A DNA stretch of 64,000 nucleotides from Arthrinium phaeospermum. Lineage: Eukaryota > Ascomycota > Sordariomycetes > Amphisphaeriales > Apiosporaceae. The notes beneath the pieces were generated by a model. The model did not search any database, was not told the origin of the DNA, and worked only from the letters and a program-made list of their open reading frames with translations. Shown in pieces: positions 34,956 through 44,943 of this stretch; the stretch's first letter is position 1; every line of letters begins with the position of its first letter. Position numbers and translations under genes: made by a program. Location: assembly GCA_006503535.1 (NCBI GenBank), contig QYRS01000004.1:558001-622000 (forward strand), written 5' to 3'.

Positions 34956-35793
34956 ATGGCTTCCAACCGTGTCTCATTCTCGGCGCTGCTTCTTCCGATC
35001 CTCGCCACATCCACTGCCGCCACCGGCTTTCTGGACCAGGGCTGCACCACCAGCGGGCAACCTTGGTATCTGGAAGATGGTGTGGCCCAGACGTACTGCG
35101 CCACGCACATCTGCGACAATAATGTCCAGACCGCGCTGAACCTGAACCTCTGCGTCGGAAATATGGGCGGTCAATTGACCGCAGCTCAAGAGTACGCCAT
35201 CAGTCCACTAGATATGTTCACCTGGGCCCAGCCAGACCTGCTCCGATCTCATAAATATCTGCGAAGCGGATAGAGAAATGAACAAGGCGACATGTACTGA
35301 TGCTTGAACTGTAGCGGCAACTTCGGCGACACTTGCAAGGACTGCTCCATCGCGGGCAATTACGACAGCCTGCAATGCGTCTGCTTTGATGAAGCAACGG
35401 ATTTCTGGGTCCAGTCTACGCTGAATCTGAGTAAGTCGACTTCTCCATCACACACCATTAGCTGTCTGCTGGCATTTTACCTCCACGCCGCTTCGTACTG
35501 AGGATCTGAACAATGGCTAACTAGTGGCCACCACCAAACCACAATTAGACACCGGTTTCATCTACAACTGGTTCGGCTACCTCTCCTGCTTCAACCAACA
35601 CCAGACCGACATCCCCGTCCCCTACGACTGCCTGGCCCCGACCTGGCAGCCCGACCCCAAGGCCGTGGACAGTTGCTCCGACTCCTCGTGCAAGGGGCCG
35701 CAGGGCGATGCGGGCCCTGTTCCTACTGGCGCCAATGCTGCTGGAGTCAGCCCGTCCCTCGCCAGGCCAACTCTAGCCCGTGGGCTAGACTGA
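34956..35793 (+). CDS. Secreted cyanovirin-N homology (CVNH) domain protein, 206 aa
   Basis: Three exons join in phase: 34956-35191, 35315-35430, 35525-35793. A signal peptide is present (MASNRVSFSALLLPILATSTAATG). The CVNH pattern follows: LNLNLCVGNMGGQLTA, then the internal half-repeat DGNFGDTCKDCSI, DSLQCVCFDEATDF, then LDTGFIYNWFGYLSCF, i.e. two pseudo-symmetric modules with paired cysteines. The C-terminal ~60 residues are Pro/Asp/Cys-containing, with a second CSDSSCKG motif, and show no GPI-like hydrophobic end. CVNH proteins bind oligomannose-type glycans; in fungi they are often secreted, and their natural partners are unclear. An upstream in-frame Met (34779) would remove the signal peptide from the N-terminus, so 34956 is chosen. 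Confidence 0.78.
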
Positions 35794-36122
35794 TGATTTT
35801 CAAAAAGCTACACACATCTGGTCTCCCTTATACAAGGCTATTAAAATTTAAGCTCACGATATTAGACCTCTCTAGATCGATCGAGGTAGTAATTACAACC
35901 GGCCATGGGAGTTTACAAGGGGCGATCTCAAAGGTAACATACCGGGCAGGGCCTTTGGGCCCTGGTCAAGACATGGTACGAACGAGTGTTTTTGTTTTAT
36001 TTAATAGTGCATGCACGGGTACGCAGTTCTGGAACACCAGAAGCCGTCAGATTTCGTTTCCTATTAAGTGAGTTAATCATGGATGTGACTTGAGTAAATA
36101 GGCGATAGTTAGGTTATTATAA
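35794..36122. other. Intergenic between convergent genes
   Basis: AT-rich region between the CVNH gene and the Zn2Cys6 gene, which converge. No feature is visible. Confidence 0.5.
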
Positions 36123-37831
36123 TCAAGGATCCGAAACCAGATAGAGGTCTGCTGCCAAGGCCTCCCACATCACCACCCCTTTCCCAGAGGCCCAAGCCCG
36201 GCGGAAGTGACGCAGGAACTCCTCGTACACGCCCTGGATCCGCGCCCGCTTCCCGGCATCCCCCGTGCAGACCCACGCCACCAGGCAGTTGAGGATGACG
36301 TGCCCGGCGCCCATGTCCCGGCCCCTGGCCGCCTCCCGCGCCAGCACAAAGGCCGCGTCGGCGAGCTCCTCAGCCTCGCGGCACAGCGCGTCCTCGAAGG
36401 GGGACCGGGGCTGCTGCTGCTGTTGGTCCCCTCTCCCCCTCCCCCCGAGCAGCAGGCCGCGCAGCATGCAGCTGCAGACGCAGGCGACAACGAGCCGCAT
36501 CCCGTGGGGCGATATGGAGGTCGGCACGCCCAGGTACTGCGGTACCGCGACGGCCGCCGTCCCGGGGGTTCGGAGGCGCCGGGAATGGCCCCGCGCGCTC
36601 TCGTAGAGGGCGTAGAGCTCCATGAAGATGCCCGATGATTCGGGGCTGCTGACGCGACTGTCACGGCGCACCTCGCGCGCTCGCGCCAGGAGTCGGGGTA
36701 TCCGGACGCGCCGCATCAGGACGGTGTCGTCGTCGTCGTCCTCGTCCTTGTCGTTGTACAGGCCCGAGACGAGGCGGTCGAAGCGTGCTGGGTCCGTCCG
36801 TAGTTCGCGTCTCCACAGCGGCTGTAGCCACTGGAACAAACGCCGAGGAAAAACGGCTTAACTGACACGTACCAACACGGAGGCAATATTAACTCGTTTC
36901 TACTTACCGTCATGCCCCGTACATGCGACCTCACGGCGGTCCCAAACCCGTCCAAAGGCCTGCCACTGCCCAGTCGTAAGCCCAGGAGGCGCGCACCCCC
37001 GTCGGCATGACTCGTCGCGTCTTTGAGACTCATGCCGTTCAGTACCTACGAAACAGAGCCAAAGTCGGACGTTAGTGACCCATAGATACCTAGCCCCCGC
37101 GAGAGTATAAAATAAATCGAAGAGGAAAAGGGCTGGGCTGACCGCGACGTACTTGGCACATCATGACCATGATGATGGCACAGACCGTTTCGGTGGAAGG
37201 GGCCGTATCCAGGTCGTCCAAGCACCGGCTCAGCGTGCGGATGGCCAGCGCATAGCTGGCCAGGGACGGCTCGGCGGCCGGGCGGCCGAGACAGACGTCC
37301 TGGTGCGCGCGCACGAGCGCGCGGGCGGAATTGTCGAGGGCGGCGTTGGTCCCGAGGCGCGGCGGCACCATCTCGAGGAACGGACCGTACGTCTGCACCA
37401 GGTTGACTCGGACGGTCGTGGGCGCCAGGGCGGACACGAAAGCACCCATGAGCATCTGAACGTCCGTCTGGGGCACCGATGGCGACATCCGTGTAGCCGC
37501 AGACAGGAAGGAAGCAGACGATAAACCAGCAGGTCGGGAGACGCCTAGACTTAGACTAGTCGCTGTATTACCCCGTTGCTGTTGTTGTTGTTCTGGCCGA
37601 CGTCGGCGGCATCGCTGGTCTATGAAGACAAATCTCCGCTCACCAGAGCCAGCACATTCGAGGCCCAGGCGCTGACACCGGGAGCAGGATGGCGTAGCAT
37701 AGTCGCACTGGGAACGAACAGACTTAGCCACATGGCGGAAGCGGTCTCGCTGATGGATGGTGGCAGAGGCTTACTTTCTTCTTCTGGCTTCGGCATGCAT
37801 CGCATGCACGTCCATGGGGGACACCAGGCAT
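36123..37831 (-). CDS. Zn2Cys6 fungal transcription factor, 485 aa
   Basis: Four exons join in phase: 37775-37831, 37153-37707, 36908-37045, 36123-36830. The zinc cluster begins at residue 10 (ACDACRSQKKK) and continues across intron 1 (CDYATPSCSRCQRLGLEC). The six ligands are Cys10, 13, 20, 27, 30 and 37, spaced C-x2-C-x6-C-x6-C-x2-C-x6-C. This is exact for the Gal4 class. A poly-Gln run follows (residues ~55-61), and another (QQQQQ) lies in the last exon next to GGRGRGD. The middle region (SLASYALAIRTLSRCLDDLD, ETVCAIIMVMMCQ) resembles the shortened regulatory domain of small C6 factors. The target is unknown; the neighbouring CVNH and coiled-coil genes are possible but unsupported targets. 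The start at 37831 puts the zinc cluster directly at the N-terminus; the frame is open 94 codons further upstream. Confidence 0.85.
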
Positions 37832-38248
37832 TTCCGTTGACTCCTTCCCGCGATCACTCTCTAGGGCTGCTTCCGATGCAGATGCAGACTGGGGCGCATG
37901 TGCTTCGTTCGTTCCACGAGATGGGCGACGATCGCACTCTGTTGCCAGGAAAGGAAGAAGTAAGATGACTGAATAGGTGAAATGGGCCGCCCTTTGTCGG
38001 GAATGGGGGGCATCCTGTTGTACGACAACAACTAGCCGTTTATGGCGAAACGGGCCGCTCGTATCGCCAATGCTCATGCGGCTGAGTGCAGTGCCGATAC
38101 GGTCGGCGTTCAACGACGTGGTTTGTCAGGAGGACCGTTGGCCGAGCCTCCATAAGGGATCTGGCCTTCTAATTATACAGTAACAGAGCTCAAAACTGGA
38201 ATAGGAAGACATGTATAATAGAGGATTTGGTAGTACAGGTAGACATGA

Positions 38249-38255
38249 TATAAAA
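38249..38255 (+). promoter_or_regulatory. TATA box ahead of small ORF
   Basis: TATAAAA lies 140 bp upstream of the ATG at 38396, a reasonable core-promoter distance in filamentous fungi. It could be fortuitous. Confidence 0.3.
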
Positions 38256-38395
38256 CCCCTCTTGATCTGTCTTTTACGTTCATCGAAAAATGGCTTCACC
38301 AGTCACCACCATCTCGTTTTCAAATTGATCGTCATTAACCATAAGAGGTCTACAGTTCCAGTACAATCCTGATAGTTGCCATATAAGCCACGAAA

Positions 38396-38578
38396 ATGTT
38401 CGGCGTCCTTCTTCTAGGGGTAGCTACCGCTCACGCTCAACCCCCCAGCTCTGCTACCCCACAAGCAACACCACCGAAGCCCCAAACGGTCCCTGGGTCT
38501 CAGCCGAGAACTAAAATGCCATTGGCAGCTAGTAATGCAGACAGAGAACGAAAAGCCTCCAAGCTCAAAGCCTCTTGA
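38396..38578 (+). CDS. Doubtful small secreted Pro-rich peptide, 60 aa
   Basis: The ORF opens with a short signal-peptide-like segment (MFGVLLLGVATAHAQ, with an AHA cleavage-type end). A Pro/Ser/Thr-rich middle (PPSSATPQATPPKPQ) and a Lys/Arg-rich tail follow. The ATG has A at -3 and a TATA box lies 140 bp upstream. There are no cysteines, so it is not a classic effector. The size is near the noise limit. It may be the first exon of a longer gene. Confidence 0.22.
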   Translation: MFGVLLLGVATAHAQPPSSATPQATPPKPQTVPGSQPRTKMPLAASNADRERKASKLKAS

Positions 38579-39758
38579 GTCTCGAGTCTTGCGCTGCTGC
38601 TTCACCTTATCCTTATCTTGGCAAATCGCTTTTCCGCCTTCCCCTATTTCATACACCACCACGGAATTCTATTTTACATCACTCGCGTGAGAGTTCTGCT
38701 TTTTCCGGGGAAATCAATGAACATTATGGACCAACGAATCAAGGGAATGTGACTGGGAACAAGAAAACAAAAAAGGAGGATATGTCGTTGGGAACACAAG
38801 GTAGTAAAACGACAATATGCTGTTGATATGCAAGTCATCCCGCTAGCGCGGTAGCAATCTAGCACCCCTTTGGGCTTAGTCTAACCTTCCAGGGGCGAAC
38901 CACAGCTGACCTAGGTGAGCCTTACCAGACTCGATCAGCCGCATACGTCATCCCGATTTCATTCTGGCGCCCACGGACCGAATATCTTGGCCTACCCAAC
39001 TCGAGTACACGAAAACAGTTGCAATCTCCATCCAGAAGAGTAGATACGCGGTCATATTCGGAATACAAAGTTCTCCCGACATTGCGGAGGTGAATATTGC
39101 CGACCAGCTCCGGCTTTCCTTCGACCAGCATGAGCACATCGACTGCGCGCCGTGTCGCGAGCTGTGGAAACTGGACGGCCTTGCGGCTATGGTCCGTCTC
39201 TGCCGGTTCGCATCTGGACTTCTTGCAATCGCCCGGGGGTTGGGGGGTCGTGTACAGCGGGCTACCCTTGGCGACGCGGACGTGCTCAGTGGGCTTAATT
39301 ATTCGGGCAGTAGCGACGATGATGAAGACGACAGCGGCATGGGACCAAGCGTGGGACTGAGCCTACTGTTAGCCTGGAACCGCTGTTACCGGAGCCTATG
39401 GAAAGCCAACACCTTTACAGCTGCTACGAAGAGGACGAAGTGATGACTAAGTGCGTTCGGAGGTTCTTGTCGAGTCGGTCGCTGCTGCGTCCCCGTGACA
39501 TTCAGATATAAGACGCCTCGGGAGCTGAGTTTGCCGCTTGACGGGACTGGCTGGGAACTTATAATCGTCAAGACACACTTGAGGCTTCGTCGAACGAGAC
39601 CTACGTTGTAACAATGAATACATAACACGAATGATGGGAAGCATATGTAGACAATGCATTTTCTGGGTCAACCTTAACAAAGAAAGACAAACGAAAAGTT
39701 TGCTTACCTGATATTCTATTCGCACTCTACTGCCATATTTCTACGATGTAACTACCTT

Positions 39759-40478
39759 TCAGTGCTTCTTCTTCTTCTGCAGTTTACTTACCTTTGCGCC
39801 GTTAGGCTTTTCTCCGCTGGCGACGGCGAGCTGCGAGACTTTCGACGCCAGAGCCGCGGCCGAGACAATAGCGACGTTAGCCCACTGCTTCTCGACAATG
39901 GGCCACCGCTTGTAGGAGGCAAAGTCCTGCTCCTCCCGCTCGACGATGACGCGCCGGTCGCTGAAAATCGCCATGTTGCAGCCGTCGAGGGTCTCCGGGG
40001 CTTGGTAGGGGTACCAGTGGATCGCCGGCTGGTGGTCGAACGAGGGGTCCGAGCCGACGAGGATCCGGAAGCGCATCATCAGGTACTGTTGGAGGCTGTG
40101 GACCTCCTGGACCACCGCCTCGCCCTCGCGCCGGAAGCTGACCGGGTCGGGGGCGGCGAAGTGGACGTGCAGGTCCGTCAGGCCCTGGGCCTGGGCCTTT
40201 TTGACTTCGGCTTCGAGCTCGTCGTACTTGGTCGCGGGCTCGCTCTCGTCGATGTGGATCATGAACCGGTCGTGCCGCTCCTCGGTGGCATCCGCGGGCT
40301 TCGGGGTGGGGTAGGTGCCGCTGACGGCGATGCCCATGCAGGTGTTCAGGCCAAAGGTGTAGAGAAACTTGGTCTCGCCTTCGGCGGCACTAACAACGCC
40401 TGCGTTCTGCGAGGCCAATATGAAACTGCCAGGAGCAGGCTCTTCGCTACCATCGGGGTGGGGAATAAGATCCGCCAT
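39759..40478 (-). CDS. Uncharacterised protein with CheD-like T-x-G-L-x-x-C motif, 239 aa
   Basis: This single frame of 239 codons has no signal peptide or membrane segment and a Lys-rich end (LQKKKKH). Residues 40-52 read YTFGLNTCMGIAV, and 28 residues after Cys47 comes RFMIHIDES with His75. In CheD-type glutamine deamidases, and in the related CNF1/NTAN1 fold, a Thr six residues before the catalytic Cys (T-x-G-L-x-S-C) and a downstream His on the next strand form the active site. Thr41, Cys47 and His75 fit that order, with a longer loop between Cys and His. This is inference from motif and order only. The next strand-helix pattern (YDELEAEVKKAQAQ, then TDLHVHFAAPDP) is compatible. It could be an amidohydrolase or an inactive relative. 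A consensus GTAAGT lies near the C-terminus, but the following CAG is only 15 nt away, so no intron is modelled. Confidence 0.7.
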   Translation of the reverse strand: MADLIPHPDGSEEPAPGSFILASQNAGVVSAAEGETKFLYTFGLNTCMGIAVSGTYPTPKPADATEERHDRFMIHIDESEPATKYDELEAEVKKAQAQGLTDLHVHFAAPDPVSFRREGEAVVQEVHSLQQYLMMRFRILVGSDPSFDHQPAIHWYPYQAPETLDGCNMAIFSDRRVIVEREEQDFASYKRWPIVEKQWANVAIVSAAALASKVSQLAVASGEKPNGAKVSKLQKKKKH

Positions 40479-41701
40479 TGTGTGTTTCTGGTTGTTCTCG
40501 GTTGGACAATTTGTTGCTTGGATATAATATCTGCTGCCTGGCAGGTGCGAAAGAGTGGACTCGAGTTAAAGGCGAATCCAACCGCCGAGAAGGCGCCGAT
40601 TCTTTATACTAGAAATATGTGTAGGTAACAAAGGGGGGAAATCACAAAGATGATCAAGTACAACACGATGGTTCTGAAACCAAGTGGGCTTGCTGGGCTT
40701 TGGAAAACAATGAACATGATGCCCGCCTTTGTCGCCCTGTCACTGGTCTCTTCAAGAGATACGATAAGCGAAACTCTGAGAGGGCATCCAGCATGAAACC
40801 GATTCCGAGAAACAACAAATCAAGTTCACTTAATACAATAGGGACCACTTACTTCACAATAGGGTCGCCACCACCCCTCATGGAGATATCTCGTTTGATC
40901 ACCTATTCTGGTGGACGCTCAGCTTCGCCAGGGCTCAGATTCTCCAATTTGACTTACATATTCAGTTCATACTGGTGTTTTGTGGTTTGCACTGATAATT
41001 AGAGGGTAAAATGAGGGCACATGGAGAATAGCATCAGCTCTAATGTCCTTGTCAGTCAAAACATGTGGCTCTATGAAGGGATCCTTTCTGCCGATGCTTA
41101 TGAATAGAGTGGTATCAATGGCAAAATTGGGACACCAATAAGATCTGGGCAATCAATACACTTCAGTCGTCTCGTTCGTTGATACTTTCCATCTATTGAC
41201 CGCTTTATATTCCCATTGGATCGGCCAATTAATTCAGTGATTGTATCTGTTGCTGGAAGTTGGATGAGATTGTTGGAGCGTGGGTGTTGCTCCTGGACAA
41301 CCGAACAAGCTCAACGGAGTGAGGCGTGGGCCAACCCTACAGGCACCCAAGCTCAAATGAACAGGTGCTTTAGGGCAGAATAGTATTAAAGGCAAGGTGA
41401 AAGCAGGGTGAAAGCAAAGTCACACGTAGGTCGGATTCAACTCACAAACCGCCCTGTCTTAAGGCACCCAAATGCCTGGGCAAACGCAACCACTGTAGGA
41501 GACCTACCGAGTTTCCATATTTCCACTCAATAGTTACAGGCCCAGTTCATTTGAACCTCTTCCCTATCTTACTTACTCCATCTTCTCCCATTCTCCCAGT
41601 CACCACAAACCTTCCCTTCGCTCCCCATCCTCCCAATCACCACAAAGTCCAAAACACCGTCCATCAACTCCTCCACTGACATACCCGAATCCGCGTTCAA
41701 T
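40479..41701. other. Intergenic between divergent genes
   Basis: This 1.2 kb region carries the promoters of the CheD-like-motif gene (minus) and MYND gene 1 (plus). The last ~130 bp before the MYND start are C/T-rich. They contain an imperfect direct repeat, CTCCCAGTCACCACAAA and CTCCCAATCACCACAAA, about 36 bp apart (41592-41650). No gene is supported. Confidence 0.45.
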
Positions 41702-42952
41702 ATGAGCTCTGCTGGGTCGCAGGCATGCATTCTCTGCGAAAAGCCCAATTCCCAACGCTGTGGGCGATGCAATGGCATCTTCTACTGCTCTGAAGCATGT
41801 CAGCGTCAAGATTGGCCTGTTCACAAGCTTTTATGCGCAAGCTTTGGTGCTTTTGACATCTCTACCCGCCCGACCAGTCAGCACTTCCGTGCGATCTCAT
41901 TTCCAGCAGACAAGAAGAAGCCCGAGTTAGTCTGGATCAATCGCGACTGGGCCGCCAAGTCCCAACCTGATCCATGGGAGTTCCCAGATGGTGCCTCTCT
42001 CATCGGCCCAGGGTCCTTTCCGGTTGTTACACCAGTACAATACAACGCGGTACTGAACCGACGACTCCATGACACCATCCGGATTGTATGGCGAGACAAG
42101 TTCATAAGTGACGGATCGAAGCCCAATAAGAGCCTCTTGTCGGTCACAGCCACCCGTCCAGGCTATCCACATGACTGGCGGGGGCGTGTCACTGCATACG
42201 GCACAGTCGGTACTGACAAGACCCGCTACCGAGACCTTGGCATGAACGACTTCCGCCACCTTACCGACTACTTCCTCTCGTGCGGCTACAAGCCTCCGTC
42301 CGCCAGCCCCGAAGAGCCCACGCCTGTCAAAGGTGTCATGATCAATTGCGTGGGCGACCAGATTGCGTTCAACAAGCCCCAATTTGAGGCCGTCAATGTC
42401 TCTCATTCAGACCCCATCTTCTTTGATGGCGAAACCTCGGATGTTGCCGATCGTATCGGACTTCCCATCCTCACACGATGTTGCCCCGCGAACCTCGAAT
42501 GGTCTCGCTGCCCCGCGAGCCTCGAATGGTCCCGCCATCAGCAGCAGTTCTTCGATAGCCCAGACTTAAACCAAGCCGCCACCTTCCTGTTCATATGCTG
42601 CGACTTGGCAGTCGTCTCTGACACGCCGTCGGGCAGCCGCGGCTGGGGATCTGTGAACCAGCGGTGGCAGAACGGGGCCCGGAGCGTACTGGTGGTCCGG
42701 CAAGACAAGAAGCCACTGTGGGCGCTGCATGCGGAGGCTCTGTCCAAGTACTGCCAGTATGAGCTTTTCCCAAGCATGTGCTACGTTCTGGCGCGGTATA
42801 GCCCACGTTCGCCAAACCATCAGACGGGCAAGGACTGGGTCCAGGCCAGGATCTGCCGAGACACATTCACCACCCATTGGCACAAACTACTCGAAGAGAA
42901 GACGCACGAGGAGAAGGAGGGAGTCCCGTTTCCGTACGACAGCGATATTTGA
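41702..42952 (+). CDS. MYND zinc-finger protein, copy 1 (full length), 416 aa
   Basis: This is a single-exon gene. The MYND finger is at the extreme N-terminus, with ligands Cys9, Cys12, Cys20, Cys23, Cys29, Cys33, His41 and Cys45 (YCSEACQRQDWPVHKLLC). The remaining ~370 residues form an uncharacterised domain (FRAISFPADKKKPELVWI, ITVTATRPG-like block, DWRGRVTAYG, MNDFRHLTDYFLS, SVLVVRQDKKPLWALHAEAL). No SET domain follows, so it is not a SMYD methyltransferase. MYND fingers usually bind proline-rich partner peptides. Residues ~260-278 contain a tandem 9-residue duplication (CPANLEWSR then CPASLEWSR) from a 27-bp repeat. It lies 0.8 kb upstream of a related gene in the same orientation. Confidence 0.85.
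   Translation: MSSAGSQACILCEKPNSQRCGRCNGIFYCSEACQRQDWPVHKLLCASFGAFDISTRPTSQHFRAISFPADKKKPELVWINRDWAAKSQPDPWEFPDGASLIGPGSFPVVTPVQYNAVLNRRLHDTIRIVWRDKFISDGSKPNKSLLSVTATRPGYPHDWRGRVTAYGTVGTDKTRYRDLGMNDFRHLTDYFLSCGYKPPSASPEEPTPVKGVMINCVGDQIAFNKPQFEAVNVSHSDPIFFDGETSDVADRIGLPILTRCCPANLEWSRCPASLEWSRHQQQFFDSPDLNQAATFLFICCDLAVVSDTPSGSRGWGSVNQRWQNGARSVLVVRQDKKPLWALHAEALSKYCQYELFPSMCYVLARYSPRSPNHQTGKDWVQARICRDTFTTHWHKLLEEKTHEEKEGVPFPYDSDI
42482..42535 (+). repeat. 27-bp in-frame tandem duplication in MYND gene 1
   Basis: Two 27-bp units (42482-42508 and 42509-42535) differ at two positions and encode CPANLEWSR and CPASLEWSR. The near identity points to a recent slippage or duplication event. Confidence 0.9.
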
Positions 42953-43759
42953 ACACTGAAGACAAGATCGTATTGGCAGATGGTACATCGAAGACTGGAT
43001 CTTGGGTCCTACTTCTTGAGATTCGCTACTGGACACACGGTGAAACCGCCTCCGCACATAAAGAATGTCAGAGGCAATTGAAAGTTGCTTATTAGTTGCA
43101 GTTGAGTAGAACAACTGAGAATCTGTATCCAGGCATGTTGACGAATTCAATGGTGATGTTCGTGAACACTACGTAATTCTGCCCTGGTTGGAGGCGGGCT
43201 CGTATGATTTTCAGTCCCCCGAGAAATTCGAATTTCTGTTCGAAGTCCAGGAGGCCGTTGGTTAGTTAATACCCTAGCCCGCTAACCAGCAAAATCGTAA
43301 ATCAACCTTTGAATGAGCTGCAATACGTACACACAGTCCGATGGTTGATTTTTCTGAAGTAGAGTCTTGGTCTGAAACTGGACTGGTAAATCTTGGCCGA
43401 AGCCATAAATTTAGCGAACAAACCTGATTCTTCCCTTGTGCTCTTCCCTTTGGATAACAACTTCTCATTATTCTGAAATACAACGCGCTACCACGTACTA
43501 GTACCAGATAGATTGATCTGTGTGATGACTTAGCACGGAACAAAATGTAAAACCTCATACCTAGGCAAATGTGTGCCTGCCGGTTGCTGCTTACCTCAGG
43601 ATCTCGGGGCTTTCAATAAGCAATCCCAGGAATGTCTTCATTAACCTAGATATTTCTTGCTATAATTAAGTCTATCCTAACACCATGGGACGGTCCGTTG
43701 AATTCGTCCTAAAGTCAGCATTGATCGCTGTATTCATACGACATACTTTCTGTAATAAT
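42953..43759. other. Intergenic between MYND paralogues
   Basis: This is the spacer of the tandem pair. Parts are AT-rich; no gene is supported. Confidence 0.5.
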
Positions 43760-44485
43760 ATGATTTCCGCCGTACTTGGGTCATGCATCGCATGCGGAAA
43801 GAAAGGTTCGCCGCGGTGTGAAACATGCGACAGTCCGATCTACTGCTCCGAGGCCTGCAAACTCGCCGACTGGCCCATCCACGGGCTGCTTTGTGAGTCT
43901 TACGCCGCCTTCAACGCTTCCGAGCCACGCCCGGACCGCCGCTGTTTCCGTGCCATCGTATTACCCCCGGGGAATTCGAAGCCTGAGCTAGCCTGGCTCT
44001 TTGGCAAATGGTACCGTTATGCATACCACCCGTGCCGATCGCCGTCGGCACATTGGGTTGTCGGATTCGGATGCTATGAGAAGGGGATAGAAAGTGTTGT
44101 GCTCAATCCGGTATCGAACAGGGAGTTCGGCGACGGGATTTCCATCTCTTACCGGAAGAAGTTTATGATCGACGGGTCGGCACGAAACATGAGCATCGCA
44201 GCAATCACGGCCACGAGGCCAGGATGTCATTCTGACTGGCGAGGTTGTGTCACTGCTTATGGGAGAGTTCATTCCGGACCCGAAGGACCTTACTGTGGAG
44301 ATCTCGATATGAATGACTTTCCCTACATCGCCGACTACTTCCTCTCGAGCGCCCCGCCCCTTCTGTCGAAAGAACAAGCTGGTGGTACAGGGCGCAACTA
44401 CCGTATGGCCGGATTTGTCGTTCTTGCAGTTTTCGCTGTGGTTGTAGATGCCTTGGTTCGTCGCCAAGGCGCAGTTAGTGCATGA
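43760..44485 (+). CDS. MYND zinc-finger protein, copy 2 (shortened paralogue), 241 aa
   Basis: Starting at the ATG at 43760, all eight zinc ligands fall at exactly the same residues as in copy 1 (Cys9, 12, 20, 23, 29, 33, His41, Cys45), which decides the start over the upstream Met at 43685. Similarity to copy 1 continues through FRAIVLPPGNSKPELAWL, YRKKFMIDGSARN, ITATRPGCHSDWRGCVTAYG and DMNDFPYIADYFLSS. It then stops: the copy-1 region after DYFLS (about 220 residues) is absent. The protein instead ends in a hydrophobic run (MAGFVVLAVFAVVVDAL) and RRQGAVSA. The tail may be a membrane anchor or out-of-family sequence after a deletion. About 30 nt past the stop, a frame reading SMLVVQQ resembles copy 1 SVLVVRQ, hinting at a remnant. 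It could be a decaying paralogue. Confidence 0.7.
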   Translation: MISAVLGSCIACGKKGSPRCETCDSPIYCSEACKLADWPIHGLLCESYAAFNASEPRPDRRCFRAIVLPPGNSKPELAWLFGKWYRYAYHPCRSPSAHWVVGFGCYEKGIESVVLNPVSNREFGDGISISYRKKFMIDGSARNMSIAAITATRPGCHSDWRGCVTAYGRVHSGPEGPYCGDLDMNDFPYIADYFLSSAPPLLSKEQAGGTGRNYRMAGFVVLAVFAVVVDALVRRQGAVSA

Positions 44486-44943
44486 GCGCCTCGATATATA
44501 CGATGTGTCACTAGTCTCCATGCTCGTTGTCCAGCAATACAGAAGCCAGAGTGGGCGTTTTGGAGATGGAGATGATGACCACGCACCACAAAATCGAGTC
44601 TCTTACGCATGACACTGACATGCGGGTCCTTCGTGGTCTGTTACGCTCATGAGCCGTAGGAAACGGCTGACGAAACTGGTCTTGGTATGCCCACCCGACC
44701 CCTTACCTTCTCCAGTGCTACTCTGTTGGGACACAGGCACTAGAATCTCCTTACGACCGCCGCCGTAAGTCTATAAAAATTGTCATGGTTTCTTGTTCTG
44801 CATGTTATGGAATATTCGCAGAGTGCGTGAAGTCTCATTGGAGTCTGTTGATCGGATCCATTACATTTGGTTGTATTTGTTTTATTTTCGCATCTTATAT
44901 ATGTTCAGTGTTGAGAACCCCTACATTGTCCTTCATGGGAGGT
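44486..44943. other. Intergenic; downstream of MYND copy 2
   Basis: The region contains a possible remnant of the missing MYND C-terminal region around 44,515-44,605 on the plus strand, then the 3' flank of the DUF3176 gene. No intact gene is present. Confidence 0.4.

Larger units (their letters stand above)
37832..39758. other. Intergenic, 1.9 kb, one doubtful small ORF
   Basis: Upstream region of the Zn2Cys6 gene and 3' flank of the CheD-like-motif gene. It contains a TATA box (38249-38255) ahead of a 60-codon secreted-peptide-like ORF (38396-38578). A 117-codon plus frame at 39090-39443 has no domain and is not called. Confidence 0.4.

Noticed and set aside
39090..39443. 117-codon plus-strand frame with an acidic patch
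   Set aside because: No homologous-looking motif and overlapping frames on the opposite strand are equally open.
39759..39800. GTAAGT...CAG pair near the end of the CheD-like-motif gene
   Set aside because: The implied intron would be only 15 nt, shorter than a spliceosome can process; the open frame through it is kept.
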